Below, piece after piece: positions 33,046 to 41,531 of a stretch of DNA of 64,000 nucleotides; the stretch's first letter is position 1; each line of letters starts with the position of its first letter. The translations under genes and the position numbers were made by a program. Origin of the DNA: CF-46 sp042408445. Its GTDB lineage: Bacteria; Chloroflexota; Limnocylindria; Limnocylindrales; CSP1-4. The notes below the pieces were generated by a model. The model was given only the letters and a program-made list of their open reading frames with translations, did not search any database and was not told where the DNA came from. The stretch spans positions 1 to 64,000 of the forward strand of contig JBHORC010000014.1 in the NCBI GenBank assembly GCA_042408445.1. Direction: 5' to 3'.

Positions 33046-35430
33046 TTACGGCGTGACGAGGTGGACGGGGTTGTCGCGGATGGTGACGCGCCAGGTTGTG
33101 AGGTCCGTGGACGGCGAGGTGCCGTTGCCCATCGTGTAGCGGATCTTGTACCAACCCGCCTCGGTCTCCCCCGGGGGCTTCGGCTGGTTGTAGTTGGCAG
33201 GGATCTGCAGGCAGAGCCGGAGCCACTGGCCGTTGTAGATGCCGGACTGGTTCGGATCGCCGTTGCTGGTCCGGATGCTGGTGCGCGACGAGCTCGTCGT
33301 CGGGCCGCAGGTGAAGTTGGCCGGGATCGTCGTTCCGGACACGACGTTCGTGTAGAACGGCGTCTGCGAGTAGCCGCCGCTCGTCGGCTGCAGGATCTCG
33401 AGGTCGGCCGTGAGGTCGCCGGTGTCGCCCGGGTCCCAGAGGTCGATGTCGATCCACTTGCCCGCGTACTGCTTCTCGATCTGGGTCATGTAGAAGATCG
33501 ACACCTGATTCGCCGGAAGGGCGAAGTAGGCCTCCATCGAGCCGAGTCCGTAGACCCTCGGCGCCGGGCCACTCGACGAACGAGTCCAGATCGCGAAGTC
33601 GTTCACGCCGGTGGCGTCCGCCTGATTCGCCGGCGCGTCGGCCAGGATTCGCGACGCCGTGTGCACCCGGTAGATCCCGGGCCCGAGGTTGTTCGCGAGT
33701 CGCCACCAGCTGCCCCGCGTCTCCGCGCTCGTCTGGGCGTGGTACGGCTTGCCCTCGCAGCTGTTCGCGGCGTCTGTCCGACCGTCCAGGAACTCGTCGC
33801 TCTGGTTCATCGCCTGTCCGGTGAACAGATTGCCGGACGAATTCACGAGGACGTCGTCGACCCGGTCGTACGGCGTCTGCTTCATGTCCCAGAGCTCGTA
33901 GTACGCGTTGACGTACCGCGGTGCCGACGCGCCGTTCGATCCGCCGATCGTCCAGTTGTCCCCCGCGCCCTCGCCGACGTTGTTGCTGGCAACGCCGGTG
34001 TCGCAGAACTCGGGATCGAAGATCCAGACCTCGGCGCCGGATGCGTTGCTCGGAACCTCGACTGCGTAGTTGTAGTACTGCTCCGGGTCGTACTCGGCGT
34101 TGAGCGTCGTCTTCCGCGTCTGGTAGCCGGTCATGTATGCGTCACCCTGGACCGACGGCGCGCCGTAGCTCTGCATGCTGCCCCAGAAGTTCTGGGGGGC
34201 AAGGACGGTGCCGTCGGGCGCGAGGACATTGGCTGCGGCCGGCAGCTGCTTGGTCTTCGTGGTGGTCGTGCTGGACCACGTTGCGGATGCCTGGAGCTCA
34301 TCCAGCGCCACACCCCGGTCGACCTGAGCGCTGCCGCAACCGGGATTCTCCACCCAGGTGAGACGCACCTCGAGGTTGCTGTCGTCGAGGTCCGCATAGG
34401 TCCAGTTGATCGCGTTCCACGCCGCGATGTCAGCTGCCGTCGTCGGCACGACCGGGTCCGGGTTCATGTCCGACTGGGAGTTGATCGTGACGAGCGCCGC
34501 CGGCGACCATTTCTGCTGCGAGTCGATCCAGGCTTCGACCTTCACCTGGCAGTTCGCCATGGCGACGTTGTTCGTGTTGCCGCCGGTGGGCGTGAGATGG
34601 ATTCCGTGGAGACGGACGGACACATGGCCGATCGTGACGGCGACGGTCGTCGTGACGTTGCCGTTTGTCGTCGTGCCGGGAGTTGGCACCCCGTTGTTGC
34701 TGGCGTTGTTCTGGAGTTGGAATGTGTTCCAGCGCTGGCTGTCGCCGTTCACGGTTTCGGTCGTGTCTCGCCCCTGGTTGTCGCTGTCGGTCGCGTTATC
34801 CGGGTTGGTCCAGCGTTGCGACGACTGGTTGCTCGAGATCGAGCCGTCAGTCGCGCGAAACCCTGTGTCGCCGTTGCGGTTCGTCGTGGCCGTCGTGATG
34901 TTCGGCACCATGAACCGCCCGACGCCGTAGTAGTTCTGCGGGCTGCCCATCTTGAGCGGCAGGTTGTACTCGGCGATGCCCGTCCGGCTCACGTTGACGG
35001 TCGGGATGCCGACGATCCGCATGAAGAACGTGGTGACGGGGGCGGTGATCCCGACGTTCATCCGGTTCGGGTTCGTCGCATCCTGGGCGGGCCGAACGGA
35101 CACGGCGCCCGCGTTGATGTACCCGTTCTTCTGGGCTTCGGCGAACGCGAGCTGAACACCCTTGTTCGGGTCGTTCGGCAGTGTCACGGCGCCGGCCAGC
35201 GCGGCCGCATCCGCAGCCCGCTGGACCCGAAGCGCGTTCGACCACAGCCAGCTCACGTCGACGACGACGGCGACGAGCATCAGCATGACCGCGACGGCGC
35301 CGGCGAAGATCACGACGACCTGGCCGCGCGAGAGCGGTCGATCGTCACGGCGGCCACCCGGCGTCGCGGCAAGGGTGGCCGAACGCCGAGCGCTCGCGGG
35401 CCGACCGGTAGCGGTTCGATGCAGCAACAT
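33046..35430 (-). CDS. large TadG-like pilus/surface protein, copy B
   Basis: A 794-residue paralogue of the protein at 28.9-31.2 kb. The anchor is SRGQVVVIFAGAVAVMLMLVAVV, then VDVSWLWSNALRVQRAADAAALAGA. Shared landmarks are TTFFMRIVGI, MGSPQNYYGVG, EQYYNYAVEVPS and the end TWRVTIRDNPVHLV. The long middle is Asn/Thr/Asp-rich and probably a surface-exposed beta-rich domain. The ATG at 35430 lies nine bases after the previous stop. Confidence 0.8.
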   Translation of the reverse strand: MLLHRTATGRPASARRSATLAATPGGRRDDRPLSRGQVVVIFAGAVAVMLMLVAVVVDVSWLWSNALRVQRAADAAALAGAVTLPNDPNKGVQLAFAEAQKNGYINAGAVSVRPAQDATNPNRMNVGITAPVTTFFMRIVGIPTVNVSRTGIAEYNLPLKMGSPQNYYGVGRFMVPNITTATTNRNGDTGFRATDGSISSNQSSQRWTNPDNATDSDNQGRDTTETVNGDSQRWNTFQLQNNASNNGVPTPGTTTNGNVTTTVAVTIGHVSVRLHGIHLTPTGGNTNNVAMANCQVKVEAWIDSQQKWSPAALVTINSQSDMNPDPVVPTTAADIAAWNAINWTYADLDDSNLEVRLTWVENPGCGSAQVDRGVALDELQASATWSSTTTTKTKQLPAAANVLAPDGTVLAPQNFWGSMQSYGAPSVQGDAYMTGYQTRKTTLNAEYDPEQYYNYAVEVPSNASGAEVWIFDPEFCDTGVASNNVGEGAGDNWTIGGSNGASAPRYVNAYYELWDMKQTPYDRVDDVLVNSSGNLFTGQAMNQSDEFLDGRTDAANSCEGKPYHAQTSAETRGSWWRLANNLGPGIYRVHTASRILADAPANQADATGVNDFAIWTRSSSGPAPRVYGLGSMEAYFALPANQVSIFYMTQIEKQYAGKWIDIDLWDPGDTGDLTADLEILQPTSGGYSQTPFYTNVVSGTTIPANFTCGPTTSSSRTSIRTSNGDPNQSGIYNGQWLRLCLQIPANYNQPKPPGETEAGWYKIRYTMGNGTSPSTDLTTWRVTIRDNPVHLVTP

Positions 35431-35439
35431 GGGGCGCCC

Positions 35440-36060
35440 CTACGGATCCTGGAACGGATTGAGAGCCATGACGGTTCGGTCGGTGATCGAGATCGTCCCG
35501 CCGCCGAGCTTGAGGATCAGCCCGAGGGGGGTGACCGTCTGGTAGTCGTAGGTCAGCGACACGCCCATGGAGTCGGCGCTGCCGATCGGCGACTTCTTCC
35601 GTGTGCAGGCATCCCACTGCTGGGTCGTCGGATGGAACTGCAGCGGGACGCCATCGACGATCTTTCCGTCGCCGCCCGGAAGCCACAGGTTGGCCCGGTT
35701 CGGCATTTCGTTGCCATTCGCATCGGATTGGTAGATGCGGACCGTCTTGACGTTGCCGAGAACGACCGGCGAGCCGGGCGAGGTGAGGACGCGCTGAACG
35801 GCCGCGATGACGTCCCAGTCGACGGGCTCCGGCTGTCCGGCGATCTGCTTGCAGGGCGACTGGGACGTCCCGTTGCCGAGCGCCGAGCCGACGCGGGCGC
35901 CCTCGCGCGTTGCGTACTCGAGCGTCAGGTGATGCGAGAACACCAGGCCGAACTCGAGCATGCCGAACAGGACGATCAGGAAGGCCGGAACCAGGATCGC
36001 GAACTCGACCATGCCCTGCCCGCGGCGGCGATCGCGTCGTCGCTCGAAGTGCCGGATCAC
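35440..36060 (-). CDS. TadE-like minor pilin, copy B2
   Basis: A 206-residue TadE-like protein. RRGQGMVEFAILVPAFLIVLFGMLEFGLVF is the anchor, then EYATREGARVGSALGNGTSQ. The C-terminus ITDRTVMALNPF matches copy A2. GTG 36060 overlaps the stop of the preceding TadE gene. Confidence 0.85.
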   Translation of the reverse strand: MIRHFERRRDRRRGQGMVEFAILVPAFLIVLFGMLEFGLVFSHHLTLEYATREGARVGSALGNGTSQSPCKQIAGQPEPVDWDVIAAVQRVLTSPGSPVVLGNVKTVRIYQSDANGNEMPNRANLWLPGGDGKIVDGVPLQFHPTTQQWDACTRKKSPIGSADSMGVSLTYDYQTVTPLGLILKLGGGTISITDRTVMALNPFQDP

Positions 36061-36674
36061 AGGACGGGCTCCATCCGCATGACGTTCGCCTTCACGAGCG
36101 TCGCGCCGCCGTTCTTCGTGAAGAAGTCACCGATCGGGGTGTGGCTCGAGTACTGGTAGGTGATCTCGACGCCGATCTGGTCGATCGTCGTGCGGCCGAA
36201 GCAGCCGGCGAGCCGGGGGCAGCGCGTGCCGGGCTCATAGCCGAAGGCCGTCTGGGAGAACGGGACCGTGATCGTCGACTGGTTCGCGCGAACGCACGTC
36301 TTCGGGTTCGCCGCGTTGTAGACCCAGACGTTCGTCTCGAGGGCGGCGCCCGCTGTCGTGGATCGATAGATCCTGACCTGCGAGATCAGGGCGACGTTGG
36401 CCGGCGCCTGCATGCTCCGCTGGATCGCGGCGAGGATCTCGCAGTCCGCTGCACCCTCGTCGCCGGCCTCGGCGGCGACGAGGGACCCGTCGCGGCTCGC
36501 GAAGTTGATCGCGAGGACCGCGTTGAAGATCAGCGCGAACTCGATGATGGCGGTCAGCAGGAGGACGAACAGCGGGAAGACGAGCGCGAACTCGGCAAGT
36601 GTCTGGCCGCGACTCGCGGCGCGCCTGTGCTTGTTCCTGGCGCCGTTGGTCGGGCGCCGAAGCTGGAACAGCAT
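36057..36674 (-). CDS. TadE-like minor pilin, copy B1
   Basis: A 205-residue protein. SRGQTLAEFALVFPLFVLLLTAIIEFALIF is the TadE anchor; INFASRDGSLVAAEAG and the tail VKANVMRMEPVL match copy A1. A GAGGGG stretch precedes the ATG. It is the first gene of operon B. Confidence 0.85.
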   Translation of the reverse strand: MLFQLRRPTNGARNKHRRAASRGQTLAEFALVFPLFVLLLTAIIEFALIFNAVLAINFASRDGSLVAAEAGDEGAADCEILAAIQRSMQAPANVALISQVRIYRSTTAGAALETNVWVYNAANPKTCVRANQSTITVPFSQTAFGYEPGTRCPRLAGCFGRTTIDQIGVEITYQYSSHTPIGDFFTKNGGATLVKANVMRMEPVL

Positions 36675-36978
36675 CCGTGAGCCCCTCGTCCCCCGAGATA
36701 CCGGTCGAGCGCCGATCGGCGCCCGAGATGACATCCAGCCAAACGTACTGGTCGACCATTGCAGCGAACCTTGCAAGGTTGCCGACCTGCAACAGGCCCG
36801 GAGTGCCCTCCGGAGCGGTCGGCCGGGGTCTGCATCAGTACGAAGGTCCCAGAGGTGATGAGGCGAGTTGCTTGAAGCGCGCGAGGTGGCGGACGCCGAC
36901 GAACCTGCGCACCGATCCAGGGTCGGTGAATTCGGCCGGCGGGGTGGAACGCCCCAGTGACCGAGCGACACACGACTA
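36675..36978. other. non-coding region upstream of the second Tad-like operon
   Basis: No gene is supported on either strand. The stretch contains one striking palindrome, listed separately, and should contain the promoter of operon B. A TATCTC box on the minus strand about 25 bases before the ATG is the best -10 candidate but has no good -35 partner. Confidence 0.5.
36767..36780. promoter_or_regulatory. perfect 14-bp palindrome, candidate operator
   Basis: AACCTTGCAAGGTT is fully self-complementary and lies about 95 bp upstream of the first TadE gene of operon B. A related half-site pair, TTGCAAGGT and ACCTGCAA, overlaps it to the right. No equal copy precedes operon A. Confidence 0.5.
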
Positions 36979-37005
36979 AGCCGGCACCCGATATGGGTGC
37001 CGGCT
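36979..37005. terminator. perfect hairpin, likely terminator
   Basis: AGCCGGCACCC-GATAT-GGGTGCCGGCT is an 11-bp perfect stem with a 5-nt loop, downstream of the leftward small membrane-protein gene. T-tracts are absent. Confidence 0.55.
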
Positions 37006-37025
37006 CGATCGGCGCTCGGATCTGT

Positions 37026-37044
37026 GCTCGAGCGGAGCTCGAGC
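37026..37044 (-). terminator. second hairpin after the small membrane-protein gene
   Basis: GCTCGAGC-GGA-GCTCGAGC is an 8-bp perfect inverted repeat six bases after the stop codon. With the 11-bp hairpin 20 bp further on, it makes a tandem terminator-like arrangement. Confidence 0.45.
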
Positions 37045-37050
37045 GGTGGA

Positions 37051-37281
37051 TCACATGGACGGGGCCGCAGTCGCTGAGTGACCGCGCGGGGCCGGCTTCG
37101 ACGTGGGACGCGTCGTTTGGGTCCAGATGAACCCGCGGGGATCCACCCCGACGATCGCCGCGGCGGCGGTCCCGATGATCAGGCCGAGCACCGGGGACAA
37201 TCCGACGACCTGGGCCAGCAACGCGCCGGCATACCAACCGGTGTAGAACCAGAGAACCGTGGCGAGAGCGCGCTTCTTCAT
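37051..37281 (-). CDS. small membrane protein
   Basis: A 76-residue protein with two hydrophobic segments (LWFYTGWYAGALLAQVVG and VLGLIIGTAAAAIVG), a WTQT stretch and a basic, probably cytoplasmic tail. It has a leaderless-type promoter and two hairpins behind it, so it is probably a single transcription unit. Family not recognised. Confidence 0.6.
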   Translation of the reverse strand: MKKRALATVLWFYTGWYAGALLAQVVGLSPVLGLIIGTAAAAIVGVDPRGFIWTQTTRPTSKPAPRGHSATAAPSM

Positions 37282-37287
37282 GTGTCG

Positions 37288-37316
37288 ACTGTCGCCGCCG
37301 GGCGGGCGAATCGCCA
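37288..37316 (-). promoter_or_regulatory. leaderless-type promoter of the small membrane-protein gene
   Basis: On the minus strand TGGCGA (37316-37311), 17 bp and GACAGT (37293-37288) end six bases before the ATG at 37281. Confidence 0.4.
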
Positions 37317-37348
37317 TCGCCCATTCGTACCGCCCGCTGGCGGCCCGA

Positions 37349-38137
37349 TCAGCGGATGCCGGTGTCGTAGGCCAGCTGAACGGTCGCCGTCCCGACAGGA
37401 ACGGTGACCGCCAGCGGCTCCGGTCCATTCATCATGCCTGGCACCGGATCCGCCGCCAGCACGTAGGCGCCCGGCTCGAGGTCAACGGCGAACCGGCCAT
37501 CGCCGTCGGCGGTGAGCGTCGCCACCTCTCCGCCGTCGCCTGACTTCACGTGGATCGTCGCGCCCGCAACCGGGCGGTCATCACACGCCGGGTCGCTCGG
37601 CCGCACGACGGGACACGTCGGGCCGGCCGTCACGCGTCCGACGATCCCCTGCGTCGTGGTCGGTCCGCCGGTGTCTCCACTCCTCTCGGGGGCGGAGGAG
37701 CCGGCGGTCGTCCCGCCCGCGCCGGACCCCGGCAGACCCGCCGGAACCTGTGGGCCGGACTCCCGCTGGAGGACGACCGCACCCGAATGGTCGACCGAGT
37801 AGACCCAGGTGTGGCGGTCGATGCAGCCCGCTGGGCAATCGCCCCAGCCCACCTCCACGGTCACGATCCAGCCGTCGGCGGTCGACGTGACGCGGTAACC
37901 GCAGCACTGGCCGATGGCGTTGGCGTCGAACGGGTGGAGATTGCCAAGTCGAGGGTTGGCCGCGAGAACGGCGGCGACGGCCGCGACGGCGGAATCCATG
38001 GAGACCCCGCTCGCCGCGGGGCCCCCGGAGGACGCGGCCGTCGGAGCCGGGGCCGCTCCGGACGCGCAGCCCGCAGCGATCGCGGCGGAGGCAAGGAGTC
38101 CGAAGAGCAGGCGCGGGATCGAGCGGTTGATGTTCAT
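37349..38137 (-). CDS. lipoprotein with a C-terminal carboxypeptidase-regulatory-like domain
   Basis: A 262-residue secreted protein. The signal peptide ends in a lipobox-like AIAAGC (Cys24). A linker rich in Ala/Gly/Ser follows, then a Cys-rich domain (GQCCGYRV, GWGDCPAGCID). The C-terminal 85 residues form a beta-sandwich of the carboxypeptidase-regulatory type: VAGATIHVKSGDG, TADGDGRFAVDLEPGAYVL. Such domains often mediate adhesion or stability outside the cell. No enzyme active site is visible. Confidence 0.72.
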   Translation of the reverse strand: MNINRSIPRLLFGLLASAAIAAGCASGAAPAPTAASSGGPAASGVSMDSAVAAVAAVLAANPRLGNLHPFDANAIGQCCGYRVTSTADGWIVTVEVGWGDCPAGCIDRHTWVYSVDHSGAVVLQRESGPQVPAGLPGSGAGGTTAGSSAPERSGDTGGPTTTQGIVGRVTAGPTCPVVRPSDPACDDRPVAGATIHVKSGDGGEVATLTADGDGRFAVDLEPGAYVLAADPVPGMMNGPEPLAVTVPVGTATVQLAYDTGIR

Positions 38138-38213
38138 GCCGCGCCGACGATCACCGTCCGCCGGCAGTTCCGGCCTGGTCCGCCGCCGCGGTGCACCGGG
38201 GCGATCGTGGGAC

Positions 38214-38600
38214 TCAGCGTGCGCGCGGCCAGAGGAGCACGGCGGGCTCGTCGGGCGTCCCGGCCGCTGGCTTGTCGGCCCAGTCCGTCCGCACCGGCGC
38301 GAACACGTCGACGACGACGGCGCCCTCGGGACCGGCCCTCACCTCGTGGGGCGTGTTCCCGACGATTCGCCAGGTTCCGCCCGGGCCGAGGACGCGGACT
38401 TCGTCTGCGATCCGGAAGTGCATCTCGCCCTCGATGACGAGGCCGCACTGCTCGTTCGCGTGACGATGCTCTGGAACGAGCGCGTTCGGTGCCAGCTCCA
38501 CGACGGCGAGGGTGAGCTGCTCGCCGTCGACGCGCCGGGCGACGACGCCCTCCCAGACCTGGATCGGGCTGATCTCGGCGAGTTCCACGAGGTTCGGCAT
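38214..38600 (-). CDS. cupin-domain protein
   Basis: A 128-residue single cupin. Motif 1 is PEHRHANEQCGLVIEGEMHF and motif 2 is GGTWRIVGNTPHEV, giving three His and a Glu for metal binding. Small cupins of this type bind sugars or act as isomerases or dioxygenases; the substrate is unknown. A GGGAG SD precedes the ATG. Confidence 0.85.
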   Translation of the reverse strand: MPNLVELAEISPIQVWEGVVARRVDGEQLTLAVVELAPNALVPEHRHANEQCGLVIEGEMHFRIADEVRVLGPGGTWRIVGNTPHEVRAGPEGAVVVDVFAPVRTDWADKPAAGTPDEPAVLLWPRAR

Positions 38601-38768
38601 GGCGGACTCCCGGGTGATGTCGACGCGGTCCGCGGCATCGCGGCGGACGCCGCAGCGCGACGCGCGACTCGCGGTCAGCCTACCCGACGCCGCCGCTCAC
38701 CTGACGTTCGAGCCGGCGGCGCGCTCCACGGTGCCGCCTGCGCCCGAGCCGCCTGCCCGAGCCGCCGG

Positions 38769-40283
38769 TCAGCTCCCCGCCGCCGACGCCGTCCCGGCCT
38801 CGTCGTCGTCCGCGTCCGCCTCCGCACCGGACTCTGACTCCGCGCTCGACAACGGGGTCGCGATCGACTCGAGCGACTGGCGCTCCGCCCGTACGCCGAA
38901 CGCGAGCTCGGCGAGGCCACCCACGCCCATCGCGATCGCGCCGACGACAAACCCGGTTGCGACCGCCGACTGGCCACCGGACATGAGCTGCCCGAACAGC
39001 TCCGGTCCGATGATTCCGCCGAGTCCCGTCCCGACCGCGTAGAAGAAGGCGATCGCCAGGGCTCGGGTCTCCATCGGGAAGATCTCGCTGACCGTCAGGT
39101 ACGCGGAGCTGGCCCCGGCCGAGGCGAAGAAGAACGTGATCGCGACCAGGCCGATGAACGTCCACTCCGTCAGGCCGCCGTTGATCATCAGGAACGCGAG
39201 CACGAGAGTGAGGACGGCCGAGATCAGGTACGTCCCCGCGATCATCGGCTTCCGACCGACCGTGTCGAAGAGCCGGCTCAGGAACAGCGGGCCCAGGAAG
39301 TTGCCGGCCGCAAAGATGACGAGGAACAGGGGCACGGTGCCGGACGGGACCTTGAAGAACGAGCTGAGCATCGTCCCGAGGTTGAACGTCACGGCGTTGT
39401 AGAGGAACGCCTGGCCGATGAAGAGGGCGAGGCCGAGGACGGCGCGGCGCGGGTACGTCTGGAACGCAACGCTGGCGATCTCCCGGAACGGCACCGAGTG
39501 GCGCTGGTGGATCGTGAGCTCACCCTCGGCCGGCGGCAGGTCGCCGTCCGCTCCGGCTTTCGTCTCCTCCTCGATCGAGGTGACGATCTCCTCGGCTTCC
39601 TTGTCGCGACCGTGGATGAGGAGCCACCGCGGACTTTCGGGCACCGTCCGTCTGACGAGCAGGATCGTCAGACCGAGGATCGCGCCGGCGCCGAAGGCGA
39701 TGCGCCAACCGACATCGGTCGCGAACAGGCTCTGGTCGAGCAGCAGAAGGCCGACGAGCCCGCCGAGCCCGGATCCAATCCAGAAGCTGCCGTTGATCGT
39801 GATGTCGACCTGACCGCGGTGGCGGGCGGGGATGAGCTCGTCGATCGCGGAGTTGATCGCCGAATACTCGCCGCCGATCCCGGCGCCGGTGAAGAACCGG
39901 CAGATGAAGAAGTACAGCGGCGAGAACGCGAACGCCGTCGCGACCGTGGCGAGGATGTAGACGGCCAGCGTGAGCATCATCAGCCGCTTCCGGCCGAACC
40001 GGTCGGTCAGCTGGCCGAACAGCAAGGCACCGAGGCACGCGCCGGCGACGTAGACGGCGCCTGCGGTTCCGACGTCCGCCGCGGTCATCCCGACACCGGA
40101 GCCCTGCTCGGTCAGACGCGACCCGATCGCCCCGACGATCGTGACCTCGAGCCCGTCGAGGATCCAGACCGTGCCGAGCCCGGCGATGATCCGCCAGTGG
40201 AACCCCGACCACGGGAGTCGGTCGAGGCGACCCGGGATGCGGGTCGTGATCGTGCGCAGGTCCGCGGGTGCGTTCGTCGTCAT
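38769..40283 (-). CDS. MFS transporter, sugar-porter type
   Basis: A 504-residue transporter with 12 helices. GQLTDRFGRKRLMM is the loop 2-3 signature and DTVGRKPM the loop 8-9 counterpart; PESPRWLL follows helix 6 and SEIFPMETRALA precedes helix 11, all typical of the sugar/organic-acid porter branch. The C-terminal tail is acidic and Ser/Ala-rich. GGAGG lies four bases before the ATG. Substrate is not predictable. Confidence 0.88.
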   Translation of the reverse strand: MTTNAPADLRTITTRIPGRLDRLPWSGFHWRIIAGLGTVWILDGLEVTIVGAIGSRLTEQGSGVGMTAADVGTAGAVYVAGACLGALLFGQLTDRFGRKRLMMLTLAVYILATVATAFAFSPLYFFICRFFTGAGIGGEYSAINSAIDELIPARHRGQVDITINGSFWIGSGLGGLVGLLLLDQSLFATDVGWRIAFGAGAILGLTILLVRRTVPESPRWLLIHGRDKEAEEIVTSIEEETKAGADGDLPPAEGELTIHQRHSVPFREIASVAFQTYPRRAVLGLALFIGQAFLYNAVTFNLGTMLSSFFKVPSGTVPLFLVIFAAGNFLGPLFLSRLFDTVGRKPMIAGTYLISAVLTLVLAFLMINGGLTEWTFIGLVAITFFFASAGASSAYLTVSEIFPMETRALAIAFFYAVGTGLGGIIGPELFGQLMSGGQSAVATGFVVGAIAMGVGGLAELAFGVRAERQSLESIATPLSSAESESGAEADADDDEAGTASAAGS

Positions 40284-40502
40284 GCAGCCTCCGCCGCCCG
40301 CGATGCGCAGAGCGGGCGCGACGACATCATTCCGCGACCGCCGCGTCAGGGCTCGGCGGCAGGGCTCGGCGCGCTATCGAAGGCGTTGCAGGCGCGGCGG
40401 GTCGCGTCGACGGGGTCCGTGCAGGCCGTCGCGGCGCTCCCGTACCGAAGGGCCACGGTCGTCGGGACCATTCGGGGGTGCGCTGGACGGCCCCTCACGG
40501 CC

Positions 40503-40525
40503 GATATTACGTGTCATGCGACACG
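40503..40525 (+). promoter_or_regulatory. leaderless-type -10 box and hairpin around the pilin start
   Basis: GATATT (40503-40508) ends seven bases before the ATG at 40516. A perfect 6-bp inverted repeat, CGTGTC-ATGC-GACACG (40510-40525), holds the start codon in its loop. It could be an operator or, if transcription starts upstream, a hairpin that exposes or hides the start. Confidence 0.4.
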
Positions 40526-40812
40526 GATATTCCCCATCGCCCGGCGTCGGGCGACGGCGCCGCCAGCGCCCTGCCGGCCAGGCGCTGGTCGAGTACGCGC
40601 TCATCCTGGCCATCGTGGCTGTGCTCGCGATCGGGGCTGCGTCCGTGCTCGGCGGCGCCGTCAGCGGAGTGATCGACAGCGCCGGAAACGGCCTCACCTT
40701 CGGCCCGGGCCATCAGGTCACGCCGACGGCGAAGCCGAAGCCGACGAAGACCCCGAAGCCCACCAAGACTCCGAAGCCCACTAGGACCCCGAAGCCGACG
40801 AAGACGCCGTAG
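40516..40812 (+). CDS. Flp-type pilin with Lys-Pro-Thr repeat tail
   Basis: A 98-residue protein. A basic leader ends at GQALVEYALILAIVAVLAIGAASVLGGAV, the Flp/Fap pilin hydrophobic helix with the conserved Glu-Tyr. Cleavage by a TadV-type prepilin peptidase before the hydrophobic part is expected. The last 30 residues are PTAKPKPTKTPKPTKTPKPTRT-like repeats of a 5-6 residue Lys-Pro-Thr unit, very basic and probably extended. Normal Flp pilins lack such a tail. It is likely the major pilin for the TadE/TadG genes at 28-37 kb. Confidence 0.8.
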   Translation: MRHGYSPSPGVGRRRRQRPAGQALVEYALILAIVAVLAIGAASVLGGAVSGVIDSAGNGLTFGPGHQVTPTAKPKPTKTPKPTKTPKPTRTPKPTKTP

Positions 40813-40830
40813 CCCTGGCGAACCTCCGGC

Positions 40831-41299
40831 TCAGGCCGTGGCGGTCACGTCGGCGACGAGGCGGAGGAACCAGCCTGGCGCGGCGCCGGCGGCCGGATCG
40901 CCGACCGCCTCGCGGATGAGCTCGCGCCGACGATCGACGATCGTGGTTCTGAGGGTCTGGCCCTCGTGGGTGAGGCGGACGACGACGGCCCGCCGGTCCC
41001 GCTGGTCCGGCGACATCTCGACGAGGCCCCGCCGTGCGAGCCGTTGGGAGAGGCGGCTCGTCGACGGGCCGGAGGCCGCGATTCGGGCGCCGAGGTTCGA
41101 GACGCGCAGACCGGCAGGCGCGGTGCCGAGGACGACGAGGATCCGCCATTGCTGGAACGTCAGCTCGCCGCCGGTGGCCTCCGCGATCGCCCGTGACGTC
41201 ATCGCCACGAGACCGAATGCCAGCTGGTCGAGCGCGTCGAGCACGGAGACGTCTTCCCCCGCTCCCGTCGCGACCGGCGAATCCCTCGGCCCTGACATT
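40831..41299 (-). CDS. MarR-family regulator
   Basis: A 155-residue protein with the MarR core: LTFQQWRILVVLGTAPAGLRVSNLGARIAASGPSTSRLSQRLARRGLVE, then a wing SPDQRDRRAVVVRLT. GGAGG lies ten bases before the ATG. It is divergent from a second MarR gene of similar architecture (LTFVQWRVLVLVDQPGG), so the two are paralogues sharing a 232-bp control region. Ligand unknown. Confidence 0.85.
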
Positions 41300-41508
41300 C
41301 GTGCGATGCCTCCGACGTCCCGGCCGAACGCCGCCGCTCGGCGGCGGCCACCAGCCAACCGAATGGAGAGGCTACACACCCGGCGCGGCGCCGACCCGGG
41401 ACTCGAGCAGGTTCCATGTGCGGACAGGTTCGATACGGCCACGTCCGGCGGCACGCCGGTGCTTCCCGAGCCAACGCTCCCGAGGATGTGGGCGACCGTT
41501 CGTTTCTC

Positions 41509-41524
41509 TTTACCTATGTAAACT
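41509..41524 (+). promoter_or_regulatory. palindromic MarR operator over a leaderless-type -10 box
   Basis: TTTAC-CTAT-GTAAA (41509-41522) is a perfect 5-bp inverted repeat typical of MarR sites. It overlaps TAAACT (41519-41524), which ends seven bases before the ATG at 41532. Binding would block transcription of the regulator and the channel gene coupled to it. Confidence 0.6.
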
Positions 41525-41531
41525 ACTCGGC

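Noticed and set aside
33061..36159. A 1032-codon open frame on the plus strand
   Set aside because: It is antisense to the TadG-B and TadE genes. It is Arg/Val/Asp-rich with no family motif, as expected for a shadow frame in very GC-rich DNA, whereas the minus-strand frames show clear Tad signatures.
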